DNA of 64,000 bases from [Limnothrix rosea] IAM M-220. GTDB taxonomy: Bacteria > Cyanobacteriota > Cyanobacteriia > Cyanobacteriales > MRBY01. The stretch covers positions 1 to 64,000 of the forward strand of contig NZ_MRBY01000012.1 of NCBI RefSeq assembly GCF_001904615.1, read 5' to 3'. The stretch's first letter is position 1. Each line of letters opens with the position of its first letter. Of this stretch, positions 8,828-18,376 are shown in pieces. Made by a program: the position numbers and the translations under genes. Under the pieces are notes generated by a model. That model searched no databases. It was not told where the DNA came from and saw only the letters and a program-made list of their open reading frames with translations.

Positions 8828-9034
8828 TAATTAACGTGAGTTTTGCTTAAGCATGCTCGGAAGTACGACGCGGTGAATGGGAGAGCGAGAGATCGGGAGA
8901 TATTTCTATGCAAACAATCCTACTAGCTTTCAAAAAATGCAAATTTTCGTTGCTTCCCCGTGTCTTTCCCTCTCCGTGTCTCCTTTTCTCTAAAGAATTT
9001 TGGCTACATTCTTATCCATAACTGACGTTAATTA
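8828..9034 (+). repeat. MITE-like interspersed repeat, copy A
   Basis: A 207-bp element bounded by a 13-base inverted repeat, TAATTAACGTGAG at 8828-8840 and CTGACGTTAATTA at 9022-9034, with one mismatch. Inside are TGCTCGGAAGTACGACGCGG, GAGAGCGAGAGATCGGGAGA, a GTGTCT(C/T)-rich minisatellite of about two units, and ACATTCTTATCCATAACTGA. An inverted, longer copy lies at 55.0 kb and a diverged copy at 58.3 kb. It carries no gene. It separates the smc 3' end from the region upstream of the FKBP gene. Confidence 0.8.
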
Positions 9035-9077
9035 GGCGATCGCCCCGGCCCCGACCAACTATGGCAGCTTGGTAAAA

Positions 9078-12000
9078 CTACAATTCGATCCCCAGCACCT
9101 GAGTATAAGCGCCGCGAGCTTGGGTGACACCGATCGTTCTCTGGGAAGCCTCGATCATAGGACGACGCAAACTTACCACCAAAAATTGTGCCCCTTCCGC
9201 CTGTTTTTTTACCATTTTCGATAGGCGCTCTACATTGGCTCCATCGAGGAACATATCCACCTCATCAAAGGCATAGAAAGGCGACGGGCGATATTTTTGC
9301 AGCGAAAAGATAAAAGACAAAGCCGTCAAAGATTTTTCTCCACCGGACATCGAACTCAACCGTTGAACAGGCTTCCCTTTCGGGTGAGCAACAAGGTTCA
9401 AACCGCCAGCAAAAGGGTCTTCCGCATTATCCAGTTGGAGATAGCCATCACCATCGGATAGGCTTGCAAAAATCACCTTAAAGTTTTCGTTGACCGCATC
9501 AAAGGCTTTTTTGAATTCTTGAAAACGACGGGTAGTAAAACGCTCAATTCTCGCGAGAACTTCCATGCGTTCCTCTTGGAGAGTATCTAGTTTCTGGGAA
9601 AATTCGCCGAGCCGTTCTTGGGTTTTTTCGTATTCTTTAAGCGCCAGCATGTTGACGGGTTCTAGCTCTTCAATTTTCCTTTGGGTACGGCGAATGGTGC
9701 GTTGGAGTTTTTCGACTTGCTCGGTAATGGCGGTCAGTGCCTGTTTGAGATCGTCGGGAATTTCCGCTAGCTCCAGAAAAGATTCATCGAGATCTGCTGG
9801 TAATTCGGCTTCGTGCTCTTGAATTTGCTGCTGGAGGTGTTCCAGGGATGCGGTGCGTTCTGTTTGGGTTTCTTTGAGTTTTTCGAGTTTCCAGTGGGCT
9901 TCCTGTTGGGATTTTTGTAGTTGCTTAAGGGATAATTCCTTGGCATCTCGCTGCTTTTTCGCATCACCCATTTGTTCGGATAATTCGGCTAATAATGTCT
10001 CTGTCGAGGTGATTTCGGTTGTGACTTGATCGAGTTGGGTTTGGATAATCTCGATTTGCCCAGTCACTTCTTCCCGTTGCTCACTAATTTCTTGTAAGCG
10101 GGTTTCGTCGGTATTAAGTTTGTCGGTGAGACGGGCAATTTGGGAACTGAGATTGGTGATTTTTGTGTTGGCTGCGGCGAGGGCTTGCAGGCGATCTTGC
10201 AATGCTGCTTCTTGGGTTTTGATGGTCTTTTGGATGGTTTGCCATGCGCTGTGGGTTCCTGATTCTTCGAGTTGGGCGAGTTGCCCTTGTAAGGTGGTTA
10301 ATTTTGTTTCGAGTTCGGGCAAGTTTGCGTCGAGTGCTTGGAGGCGATCGCCTTCTTTTTGTAAGTCTGCACGATTCATCTCAAGGGACTTTTGCAACTG
10401 TTGGGCAATGGGTCGGAGGCGACTTAATTCTCGTTCGATTTGTTCGACCCGCAACCGTTGTTCCCGTTCTTTCTGACGGGTTTCATTGAGCTGACTGGAT
10501 AATTCTTTAACGCGGTCTTCTTTCTCTAAAAACGTATTTTCGGTGTAGCGCAGCAAATCATTAATCTCTTCGAGGCGATCGCGCAGGGCTGTGACCTCCG
10601 CCGATTCCCCCATCGCCATACTGCCAAAATGCAACGTTGAGCGTTTTGAGACACTACCACCCGTCATCGCCCCAGAGGTTTCAAGCAGTTCGCCATCAAG
10701 GGTGACAATGCGGGTTTTGCCCATAAAACTGCGGGCTTGGTTCAGACTTTGGAATACGGCGGTACTGCCAAAAACATACCGAAAAACGTCTTCGTAGCGC
10801 GGATCGCACTGGATTAAATTCACCGCAAAATCCACAAACCCCTGGGCATAGCGCGGAATGCTATTGGTCTGAAGTTTTGGGGCACGCACTTTATTTAACG
10901 GCAAAAAAGTGGCTCGTCCAGCCCGCTGATTTTTTAGGAGATTAATCCCGGCTGATGCGGTGAGGTCATCTTCGACGATCACAAAACCGAGGCGGCCACC
11001 TGCTGCAATTTCGAGGGCAAGCTGATAATTTTTCTCTACCTGACCCAGCTGCGCCACTAAGCCATGGACACCGGGTAATTTGGCATTCAGGATCGCCTTC
11101 GTCGCGAAGGTTCCTTGGGCTTCCTGTTGCGCTTGGGAACGGGCTTCTAATTTATCTAACTGCCGCTGTTTATCTCGTAATTCTCGTTCGAGGCGATCGC
11201 CAGTTTCTTTTTCTAGCCGCAGATTCTCTTCCGCATTGGCAAACTTCTGTGCCAGACTTTGGATATCCGTTTGCGTTTGGGTCAGTTGCGCTTGGTATTG
11301 TTCGAGGTCGGTTTCCTTTTGGGCAATTTCGATGTTGGTTTCGGCAAGCTGTTTCCCTTGCTCTGCAATCTTTTGGTCGAGCTGACTCGTCCGTTCCCGT
11401 AATTGCGCCTGCTCCGTGCGTTGGGGCGTTAAGGTGCGTTGCAAATCCTGCACCTGTCGCGATAGTCCCGCCTGTTCTTGCACCCATGCCTCCGAAGAAC
11501 TAGCCAACTCATCTGCTTGTATACGGCTCTGCTCCACTGTTTCTAAAGCTTTTTGACGTTCTGCCTCAAGTTTGGGTAGCGTCTCTTCCTGCAACGTTAG
11601 TTTCTCTTCTTCTAACCGCAACAATGTTTGTTGATTGGATTGGATTTCCCCTAAAAGCTGGGTCTGAATGGACTGCGATCGCCCCTGTTGGGTTGTGAGT
11701 TCACCTCGACGCTGTTCCCATTGACTACGCTTCGCCTTTTGCGTTGCGAGCTTCGACGCGACCGAAAGTTGCTCATCCTCACCGAGGGCTTTTACCTTGG
11801 CATTAAGGGTTTCTAATTCTTTATTTGTCTCGAAAATTTCCGTATCAAGATTATTAATCCGTTGATTTAGTTCCGCCCGTTCCCTTGCCCCCGACGCGAT
11901 ATCCGACTGTAATTTCTGCTCCTGAATTTGCAGCGATCGCCAAACCAATAAAACTTCCCGTTGCTGTTGTCGCGCCAGGTCAATTTTTAGCCGCTGGTAC

Positions 12001-12707
12001 TTTTCCGCCTTAACCCGGTCATCCGCCAACTTTTCGAGAGTACGTTCTAATTCAGTGCGAATAATATTGCACTTATCTTCCCGTTCCTTCACCTCATTGA
12101 GAGTCGAACGAGTCTGGTCAATTTTGCGGTCAAATTCCGCGACTCCCGCCAACTCATCAATAATTTCCCGCCGCTCCCGCGAGTTCATCGTGATAATGCG
12201 TGTCACATCACCCTGAAGCACCACGTTATAACCTTCAGGATAAATACGCAGACGATTTAACTGCTCATGGAGCTGCCCTGCCGTGCAAACTTCACCATTA
12301 ATCAAATACGTCGAAGAATAACTCCCACTTTTTGTGACCCGTAGCTTCCGCGTCACTGTCCAATCTGTGCTGCGAAATTGGCTTAAAAGTTCCTGTAATT
12401 CAGACTCATCTTTTTCTTCTGCGTCGTATTGCTGCGCCAAATCCCCAAGGTCAAACGTTACCGAAACCGTCGTTTCCGCTGCACCTTTTCCAGAAGCCTG
12501 CTTGGTATTAATCAAATCCGGCAGACGTTCTGCCCGCATCCCCCGCGAACTCGCCAAACCCAAACAAAATAAAATGCCATCAAGAATATTGGACTTGCCC
12601 GACCCATTCGGCCCTGAAACGACAGTAAAACCCGGCAACAGAGGAACTGCAACCGTGCCACCAAAGGATTTGAAGTGGGTCAGCTCAATTTGCTTGATAT
12701 GCACCAT
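9078..12707 (-). CDS. smc: chromosome segregation protein SMC
   Basis: A 1209-residue SMC ATPase, full length. It forms the condensin-like ring that compacts and segregates the chromosome. The Walker A GPNGSGKSN is at about residue 32-40, followed by a long coiled coil, a globular hinge near 520-680 (PGVHGLVAQL to TLDGELLETSGAMTGG), a second coiled coil, the signature SGGEKSLTALSF near 1120 and Walker B YAFDEVDMFLD near 1145. The ATG at 12707 places the ATPase head at the N-terminus as expected. ScpA and ScpB are not in this window. Confidence 0.97.
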   Translation of the reverse strand: MVHIKQIELTHFKSFGGTVAVPLLPGFTVVSGPNGSGKSNILDGILFCLGLASSRGMRAERLPDLINTKQASGKGAAETTVSVTFDLGDLAQQYDAEEKDESELQELLSQFRSTDWTVTRKLRVTKSGSYSSTYLINGEVCTAGQLHEQLNRLRIYPEGYNVVLQGDVTRIITMNSRERREIIDELAGVAEFDRKIDQTRSTLNEVKEREDKCNIIRTELERTLEKLADDRVKAEKYQRLKIDLARQQQREVLLVWRSLQIQEQKLQSDIASGARERAELNQRINNLDTEIFETNKELETLNAKVKALGEDEQLSVASKLATQKAKRSQWEQRRGELTTQQGRSQSIQTQLLGEIQSNQQTLLRLEEEKLTLQEETLPKLEAERQKALETVEQSRIQADELASSSEAWVQEQAGLSRQVQDLQRTLTPQRTEQAQLRERTSQLDQKIAEQGKQLAETNIEIAQKETDLEQYQAQLTQTQTDIQSLAQKFANAEENLRLEKETGDRLERELRDKQRQLDKLEARSQAQQEAQGTFATKAILNAKLPGVHGLVAQLGQVEKNYQLALEIAAGGRLGFVIVEDDLTASAGINLLKNQRAGRATFLPLNKVRAPKLQTNSIPRYAQGFVDFAVNLIQCDPRYEDVFRYVFGSTAVFQSLNQARSFMGKTRIVTLDGELLETSGAMTGGSVSKRSTLHFGSMAMGESAEVTALRDRLEEINDLLRYTENTFLEKEDRVKELSSQLNETRQKEREQRLRVEQIERELSRLRPIAQQLQKSLEMNRADLQKEGDRLQALDANLPELETKLTTLQGQLAQLEESGTHSAWQTIQKTIKTQEAALQDRLQALAAANTKITNLSSQIARLTDKLNTDETRLQEISEQREEVTGQIEIIQTQLDQVTTEITSTETLLAELSEQMGDAKKQRDAKELSLKQLQKSQQEAHWKLEKLKETQTERTASLEHLQQQIQEHEAELPADLDESFLELAEIPDDLKQALTAITEQVEKLQRTIRRTQRKIEELEPVNMLALKEYEKTQERLGEFSQKLDTLQEERMEVLARIERFTTRRFQEFKKAFDAVNENFKVIFASLSDGDGYLQLDNAEDPFAGGLNLVAHPKGKPVQRLSSMSGGEKSLTALSFIFSLQKYRPSPFYAFDEVDMFLDGANVERLSKMVKKQAEGAQFLVVSLRRPMIEASQRTIGVTQARGAYTQVLGIEL

Positions 12708-12820
12708 AGGCGCAAGGGAAATCTGTAGAGATAGGACGGACTAAAATTTTAGCGTTAGAGCGTTAGCATAGAACAAATATTCTCAAAAATCATCTTGTTT
12801 TTAAACCAAGTATTAAGACA

Positions 12821-13555
12821 ATGATTACAGCTCAAGAGAAAATACAGGTTCTTTCACTTCCAATGGATGATCCTGAAAGCATAGACAAACTGTATGAAAT
12901 TCTATTTATATATATTGGTAAAATTCAAAATGCTGACCAAGGGATTTTTAGCAGTTACCAAGCACCTCGGTTTCACTTTCTACTACAACAGCTATTTTTA
13001 CTCTTAGAATCACAAAATTCAACATCGTTTATAAAGAAATTTAAAGTAAAGCTCAATATGAGAGCCAGAGGTATAGATAAAATTCTCAATGATATATTTC
13101 TGGCTTATAAAAAACGATTAACTAGACAAAACAAATTTCGAGATTCTGAAGCAGTTAACTTATTAAATAAATTAGAAATAGAACTGGAATCAATTTATCC
13201 CAAAATCAAAGAAGACTATGAAAACTTTCACCCGATCCGGCAGCTCGGAGCATTGCCGTCGTCACACAAGAATAGGATCAGTCAGCTGATTCAACACGTA
13301 GTGAGCTTAATCGAGATAGATAATAACTTAAGGCCTAGAAAGAAAGCTGCAGCCATGAAGTATTTAGAAAAAGCCTTACAAGAATTCGATGCAGTAGACA
13401 TGGAAGAAGAATTAGGAGGCGATCGCCTCAGTACAGAAGAAAAAATGGCGATTGTGGAACGTTTGTATGGTTGCGCTGCAACTGATGAATCTGCACCAAT
13501 GGATGAAGAGGTTGATCAAATCTTGTTTGAAGGACTGATGGAGAAATATAAATAG
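12821..13555 (+). CDS. large putative antitoxin/partner of PIN toxin
   Basis: A 244-residue protein of unknown family, mostly helical and charged. Its last 40 residues (LSTEEKMAIVERLYGCA, then MDEEVDQILFEGLMEKYK) resemble the short C-terminal segment of small antitoxins paired with PIN toxins. Its stop codon TAG overlaps the GTG start of the PIN gene by one base, so the two are translationally coupled. The usual partners of such toxins are about 70-90 residues, so the 190-residue N-terminal part is extra. The gene is AT-rich compared with its neighbours smc and the 14.3-kb gene, which suggests transfer. An antitoxin role is inference. Confidence 0.6.
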   Translation: MITAQEKIQVLSLPMDDPESIDKLYEILFIYIGKIQNADQGIFSSYQAPRFHFLLQQLFLLLESQNSTSFIKKFKVKLNMRARGIDKILNDIFLAYKKRLTRQNKFRDSEAVNLLNKLEIELESIYPKIKEDYENFHPIRQLGALPSSHKNRISQLIQHVVSLIEIDNNLRPRKKAAAMKYLEKALQEFDAVDMEEELGGDRLSTEEKMAIVERLYGCAATDESAPMDEEVDQILFEGLMEKYK

Positions 13556-13965
13556 TGAAAGTTTTGTTTGATACTAATGTCATCCTTGACTTTTTTATGA
13601 AACGTCAGCCTTTTAACGAGAATGCAAAAATATTGTTTGATGCGATCGCCAACGATAAGATAGAAGCTTTTGTTTCTGCCACATCAGTTAAAGATATCTA
13701 TTCTTTAATGTCCGTAAAAACTAAAGATAAAGAAGGAGCACTAGAAGCTGTCAAAGAATTACTGAAGATTATGACAATTTGTGATGTAAATAAACGTACT
13801 TTAGAAAAAGCAATTGAACTTGGATATAAAGATTTTGAAGATGCCATTCAAGTTGCAGCGGCTGCACCAGTGGATCTTCAATTAATTGTTACTCGAAATC
13901 TAAAAGACTTTAAAAACTCTCCAATTCCCGCGGTGACTCCTGAAATCTTGATTGCCCAAATTTAA
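13555..13965 (+). CDS. PIN-domain ribonuclease toxin (VapC-like)
   Basis: A 136-residue single PIN domain, probably a Mg-dependent ribonuclease. Acidic residues sit where expected: Asp6 in LFDTNVILD, Asp47 in TSVKDIYSL (often Glu), Asp93 and Asp96 in YKDFEDAIQ, and the TRNLKDF strand with Asp118. Translation starts at GTG 13555, overlapping the TAG of the upstream gene by one base. In VapBC-type systems the toxin is held inactive by the protein encoded just upstream. The domain itself is secure. Toxicity is inferred from family and gene order. Confidence 0.8.
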   Translation: MKVLFDTNVILDFFMKRQPFNENAKILFDAIANDKIEAFVSATSVKDIYSLMSVKTKDKEGALEAVKELLKIMTICDVNKRTLEKAIELGYKDFEDAIQVAAAAPVDLQLIVTRNLKDFKNSPIPAVTPEILIAQI

Positions 13966-14290
13966 GCTTTTATGATTTTAAGACTGATTGCTCGATAAAT
14001 TCTTCAAAGGTTTTTGCGGCGATCGCCCCATTTATCGCCCCATTTATCGCCTCAGAAAGTTCTAAATTTAGAGAATGCTTTTCAAGTTGGGCTTCGTAAA
14101 AACCAACAGATTTGCCAAAACGCCGCTAAAAAATTTCGCTGAGTACCGTTTTTAAATAATTTGTTTGTCGTAATTGTTGATCTCGAAGATCTTTTTCTTG
14201 CTGGCTAATGAATTCTAAAAGTTGCTGGAGGGATCACGCTAAAATCCCTAACTCATCGGGGCGATCGCCGAAATTGTGGCCGCAACATGA
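13966..14290 (-). pseudogene. relic with HAMP-like end, two in-frame stops
   Basis: The minus strand carries a protein-like frame from about 14270 to 13972 that is broken by TGA near 14238 and TAG near 14128. The first part reads GDRPDELGILA, stop, SLQQLLEFISQQEKDLRDQQ, resembling the end of a HAMP linker and its coiled coil from a membrane sensor. The part after the second stop (RRFGKSVGFYEAQLEKH) ends at TAA near 13972. A 12-base tandem duplication (CGCCCCATTTAT twice, near 14025-14050) lies in it. I read it as the decayed end of a signalling gene. The family call is weak. Confidence 0.35.
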
Positions 14291-14348
14291 GCCGGATCTA
14301 CAGCCATAAACAGTCAATAAAATATCTTAAAACCCCTAGAGAGGCAAC

Positions 14349-15644
14349 TTACATAATTTGCTTCAAGAAAGAAACATCCGCATCCCCAAAATGCACACTT
14401 AAGGCAATATGCAAATTTTCCAATGATTTAACTAACCAAGGAACACCATCTTTCGAATGGGACTCATAATGGCTAAACAAAATCGAAAAACGCCGCTCTA
14501 AATGAGGTTTTGCCTTACCACACATGAGAACCAACTTCAAAAGTAAAGCAACCGTTGCCGTAGGCCCCAAATTTGTGATCATATCCACGAAGATATAGTG
14601 CTCAGGATTTTGCGGGCTATCAACCACCAAAAAATTAAGCAATTGACTAGTCGTCCGCATCATTAACAATTCATTGGGGCGATGGTCATCATAGCGGGGC
14701 AAGATGGTTTGTAATTTCTGGTAAAGCCGCTTATTAAACTGCAAATCACCATATTTTCGATCAACACTTGAAACCAAATACCCAAAAAGCTCATTTTTAA
14801 ACTCGTGATAGGACACCACTTCCGAGCTGCGCCGTAAAAAATGCCGCGATAAATCTCGATAGCTATGACCCCTTTCCGGCTTCCCGACAAATCTTTTTAA
14901 GGCCGTGCCAAGCTCCCTTTCCGTGAGCAAGGTCGGGTTGTGGACACCATGGAGCATACGACGCGCCTGCTTCATCGATTGCGTGCGCCGCGCTAGCTGA
15001 GCAAGACGAACTTGGTAAGTCACGTACTTGGATAAATCAAGTTCAAAGGAGCGCTGAATTCGTTCTTGGACTTGCCGTACGGTTTGTTGGTGCTCAATGC
15101 TACTGTCTTCGCTGAGCAAACAATGCTCATAAAGGTAAGGATAGCGACGAATGAGCTGACCTACGGGGATATTGTCATCACTCCAAGTGAAATCTTTCCC
15201 CCCAATCTCGATCACCCGCGACAGACGTTGTAGTGTCAAATATTGCTCTGTCTTAATAAAGTCGGCAACAAGCTGTCGGAGTCGACGGGAAAAGCGAGAA
15301 GTCGAGAGATTCGGTGGCGGTACAGATTTAAATAAATCCACCAGTTTGGGAATGGCTTTTTGGAGCTGTGGGTGGATCTGCCAACGGTTAATGAGAATGT
15401 GGCAACAGCGATTCAAAATATACTTAAAATCTTCGTCAATGGCCGGATCATTGAGAACTTCATGGAGGGCTTGTTTGAGTTCTTCGTTGGGGGCATCGCG
15501 GCCTTCTAGGAGGAATTGTTGAAATTGAGGGAGTAATTCTTCCGGTGTTTGTGTTTGAACGGAGTAGAGTAAATAGTCATACAGCTTCTGCTCGGCATAG
15601 GTTGTATGCCTTAGAGGGGATACTAGAGGAGAAGCTTTAGTCAC
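14349..15644 (-). CDS. conserved cyanobacterial hypothetical protein
   Basis: A 431-residue soluble, helix-rich and basic protein without signal peptide or membrane segment. I recall similar proteins only as unnamed conserved cyanobacterial genes. Notable stretches are RFSRRLRQLVADFIKTEQYL, YRDLSRHFLRRSSEVVSYHEFK and a C-terminal half of regular amphipathic helices. It starts at GTG 15644. No ATG fits the N-terminal SPLRHTTYAEQKLYDYLLYS segment better. The gene stands alone. No function is proposed. Confidence 0.75.
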   Translation of the reverse strand: MTKASPLVSPLRHTTYAEQKLYDYLLYSVQTQTPEELLPQFQQFLLEGRDAPNEELKQALHEVLNDPAIDEDFKYILNRCCHILINRWQIHPQLQKAIPKLVDLFKSVPPPNLSTSRFSRRLRQLVADFIKTEQYLTLQRLSRVIEIGGKDFTWSDDNIPVGQLIRRYPYLYEHCLLSEDSSIEHQQTVRQVQERIQRSFELDLSKYVTYQVRLAQLARRTQSMKQARRMLHGVHNPTLLTERELGTALKRFVGKPERGHSYRDLSRHFLRRSSEVVSYHEFKNELFGYLVSSVDRKYGDLQFNKRLYQKLQTILPRYDDHRPNELLMMRTTSQLLNFLVVDSPQNPEHYIFVDMITNLGPTATVALLLKLVLMCGKAKPHLERRFSILFSHYESHSKDGVPWLVKSLENLHIALSVHFGDADVSFLKQIM

Positions 15645-16106
15645 GCTGTTTCTTTTTTGGGTAGGGTTAATGGAACAGAAAAGGGAAAAGGGAATAATTT
15701 AATCTGGCAGTTAAAAAACTGATGTACCCGAAACAATTATAGAAAGGCGGAGGGGTGAGTCGGTGGGTGGAGTATTTCTATTTTAAGTAAGTCTTTTTTT
15801 TGTGAAATATTGGTTTTGTCAAAAATTTTAGAGTTGTTGTGGGGGTTTAGGGATGAGATTATCTTATTATCCTACCTTTATCCTAGGGTTGATACTGCGA
15901 AAATACCGTAAGAATTTAGTGAAGATTGTCTGGGCGATCGCCGTTTTTTTCTGTCGTGTAAATGAGAGTGTTTTCGTTTTTTTATGATGGTTGTTTGCTT
16001 TGTCCATGGCTGGGGCTAGGGTAAGTTGTGGTTGATCGGGAGAAAGATTGGGTTAACTGGTGGGACAAAATGACATAAGATGCCTGAAAGTTGCGCTTGA
16101 TTTTCG
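15645..16106. other. intergenic region, nothing identified
   Basis: The 460 bases between two divergent genes hold the likely promoters of both. One HIP1 site lies at about 15934-15941. I see no tRNA, terminator or protein-like frame. The stretch is AT-rich with several T runs, and a small RNA cannot be excluded. Confidence 0.4.
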
Positions 16107-16112
16107 GTGGTT

Positions 16113-17456
16113 ATGGGTATTTCGTTAGATTTATCGCTGTTAACAGAAATTTTGGGGCAAAATCTCCAGCGATCGCCTGTTAATTTTGCTAATGGCACAG
16201 TACGAAGTATTTCGACGGATACAAGGGAAATTTGTGCCGGGGATCTGTTTGTGGCTTTGGTGGGTGAACGTTTTGATGGTCATGACTATGTGACACAGGC
16301 AGGGGCAGCTGGGGCGATCGCCGTGATTACGAGCCGAGAGGTTGAGACGACTTTACCGCAATGGATCGTGGCGGACACGGTACGGGCCTACCAAGATCTT
16401 GGCCATTGGTGGCGTAAGCAGGTTGATATTCCGATCATTGGCATTACGGGCTCGGTGGGGAAGACCAGTACGAAGGAATTGATTGCGGGAGTTTTGGCGA
16501 CCCAAGGGAATGTGCTCAAAACGGAAGCGAATTTTAATAATGAAATCGGTGTGCCCAAAACGCTGCTCAATCTTACAAAAGACCATGATTTTGCCGTCAT
16601 TGAAATGGCGATGCGTGGTAAAGGGGAAATTGCTCGCTTAGCTGAGATTGCTATGCCGACAATTGGCATTATTACAAATGTTGGCACGGCACACATTGGT
16701 CGGCTTGGGTCTCGGCAGGCGATCGCCGCCGCGAAGTGTGAACTACTGGAATTTATGCCGGATACGAGTGTGGCAATTCTCAATGGTGATGATGAGCGGT
16801 TAATGGCGACAGCTAAAACGGTGTGGTCGGGGCACACTCTAACCTATGGTTTGGCCAAGGGTGAGTTACGGGGCGAATATGATGATGCGGGGACGTTAAC
16901 GGTCGCAGATCACATCTTTTCTCTGCCTTTAGCGGGGAAACATCATGCCTTAAATTATTTGGCTGCATTGGGTGTGATGCAGGTTTTAAACTTGGGTTGG
17001 GCGCAGCTCGAACAGGGGATTTCCTTAGCGATGCCGAAGGGACGCTCCCAGCAAATCCAGTTACCCAACGATATTGTTTTGTTCGATGAAACCTACAATG
17101 CTGGTGTGGAATCGATGTTGGCGGCTCTAGAGCTATTAAAAAGTGCGAAGGGCGATCGCCATATTGCCGTGCTCGGAACCATGAAAGAGTTAGGGGCATT
17201 TGCGCCAGAGCTCCACCAACAAGTGGGCGCAAAAGTTGAGGAGCTACGGCTTGATCAATTGTTTGTCTTAGCCGACGAACCGGTAGCGGAGGCGATCGCC
17301 ACGGCAGCACCCAACATTTCCAGTCAATGTTTTACCGACCATACTGCCCTCATTACGGCCTTAACATCCGAGCTAAAACCCGGCGATCGCATCCTGTTTA
17401 AAGCCTCAAACTCCGTCGGTCTCAATCGCGTTGTAAAGGCTCTACAGGAAAATTAA
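16113..17456 (+). CDS. murF: UDP-N-acetylmuramoyl-tripeptide--D-alanyl-D-alanine ligase
   Basis: A 447-residue Mur ligase that adds D-Ala-D-Ala to the UDP-MurNAc tripeptide, the last cytoplasmic step of precursor synthesis. The N-terminal uridine-binding domain has STDTREICAGDLFVAL. The ATP loop is GITGSVGKTSTKEL near residue 110. EANFNNEIGVPKTLLNL and FDETYNAGVESM are diagnostic of MurF. ATG 16113 is preferred over GTG 16107. Its stop codon shares the palindrome TTAA (17453-17456) with the stop of the converging PilC-like gene, so the two genes overlap by four bases. Confidence 0.95.
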   Translation: MGISLDLSLLTEILGQNLQRSPVNFANGTVRSISTDTREICAGDLFVALVGERFDGHDYVTQAGAAGAIAVITSREVETTLPQWIVADTVRAYQDLGHWWRKQVDIPIIGITGSVGKTSTKELIAGVLATQGNVLKTEANFNNEIGVPKTLLNLTKDHDFAVIEMAMRGKGEIARLAEIAMPTIGIITNVGTAHIGRLGSRQAIAAAKCELLEFMPDTSVAILNGDDERLMATAKTVWSGHTLTYGLAKGELRGEYDDAGTLTVADHIFSLPLAGKHHALNYLAALGVMQVLNLGWAQLEQGISLAMPKGRSQQIQLPNDIVLFDETYNAGVESMLAALELLKSAKGDRHIAVLGTMKELGAFAPELHQQVGAKVEELRLDQLFVLADEPVAEAIATAAPNISSQCFTDHTALITALTSELKPGDRILFKASNSVGLNRVVKALQEN

Positions 17457-18376
17457 TTGGGTAAATTTAGCACCAATAAATCCAGCATTTGGGAACCCGC
17501 AAAAAAGACAAACAAGCCAAAACTTACCAAACTAATCAACATCACCTGTAAATTAAGAACTTGAATCGCGCGACGTAGATCCCGTTGGTAGTAGTACCGA
17601 ATTTGTTCAAAACTTTTTGATAATGTCCCTGCCGCCTCGCCAGTACGAATCATCTGTACAACCATCGGTGAACAATAGGGCTGCACGGTGTCTGATAGTT
17701 CCTTACCGCGACGCACCTGTGGTTCAACGCGTCGCATCATTTGGTTGATCACTGGGTCAGGAAAATCGCGTTTCAGCCAATCTAAAGCTGAGCCGAGGGA
17801 GATGCCGCAATCTAGGGGCAGCTGCAAATAGCTGAGGTTAATCATGGTCTGGAAAGCAAATAATCTTTTAAAAGGCGGCACATAGCGGAGGCGATCGCCG
17901 AGAGGCGGCCAGTGGATTGCACCATAAATAAAGCCGACTAAAACGAGCGCCACACCAGTGGCCACTAACCAAAAACTTAAACTCGTGACCACACCACCGA
18001 GCAATAAAAAAAAGACCATTGTCCATGACCACACCATGCGAAAAAGTCGTAGCACCATGCCACGAATTAAACGACGACGGGCCACTATTTCCGTCAAGGT
18101 TTTCGCTAAATCCTCACAGGCGATCGCCAAAGCACCACTTTTTTCAGCCAGGCCAACCACAGCCATCACCCAAGGCGAAAATTCCTGACCTAAAGACTTA
18201 AACGCCGCCGCCAAACTTGCACCACGCTCCAATTGGAAGCCCACCTGTTGCCAACGGAGCTGTCCCTTCCCTTTAGTCTTCATCGATGCGAGTCCCACAG
18301 CCTGACCGATCCCCACACCAGCCTTGAGCATCGCTGCTAGCTCCTGAAAAAAAATTGCCTGTTGCTGCTCATTCAT
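17453..18376 (-). CDS. type II secretion/type IV pilus PilC-like inner-membrane protein
   Basis: A 307-residue protein with two T2SSF domains, the fold of the PilC/GspF platform that couples the assembly ATPase to pilin export. The first domain covers about residues 5-100 (LAAMLKAGVGIGQAVGLAS, AAVVGLAEKSGALA-type helix). Two or three membrane helices lie at about 108-160. The second domain follows (LSYLQLPLDCGISLGSALDWL, VQMIRTGEAAGTLSKSFEQI), and a terminal helix ends the protein. It is shorter than true PilC (about 400) and no pilB or pilT is nearby, so it is an orphan paralogue whose partner is unknown. Confidence 0.75.
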   Translation of the reverse strand: MNEQQQAIFFQELAAMLKAGVGIGQAVGLASMKTKGKGQLRWQQVGFQLERGASLAAAFKSLGQEFSPWVMAVVGLAEKSGALAIACEDLAKTLTEIVARRRLIRGMVLRLFRMVWSWTMVFFLLLGGVVTSLSFWLVATGVALVLVGFIYGAIHWPPLGDRLRYVPPFKRLFAFQTMINLSYLQLPLDCGISLGSALDWLKRDFPDPVINQMMRRVEPQVRRGKELSDTVQPYCSPMVVQMIRTGEAAGTLSKSFEQIRYYYQRDLRRAIQVLNLQVMLISLVSFGLFVFFAGSQMLDLLVLNLPN

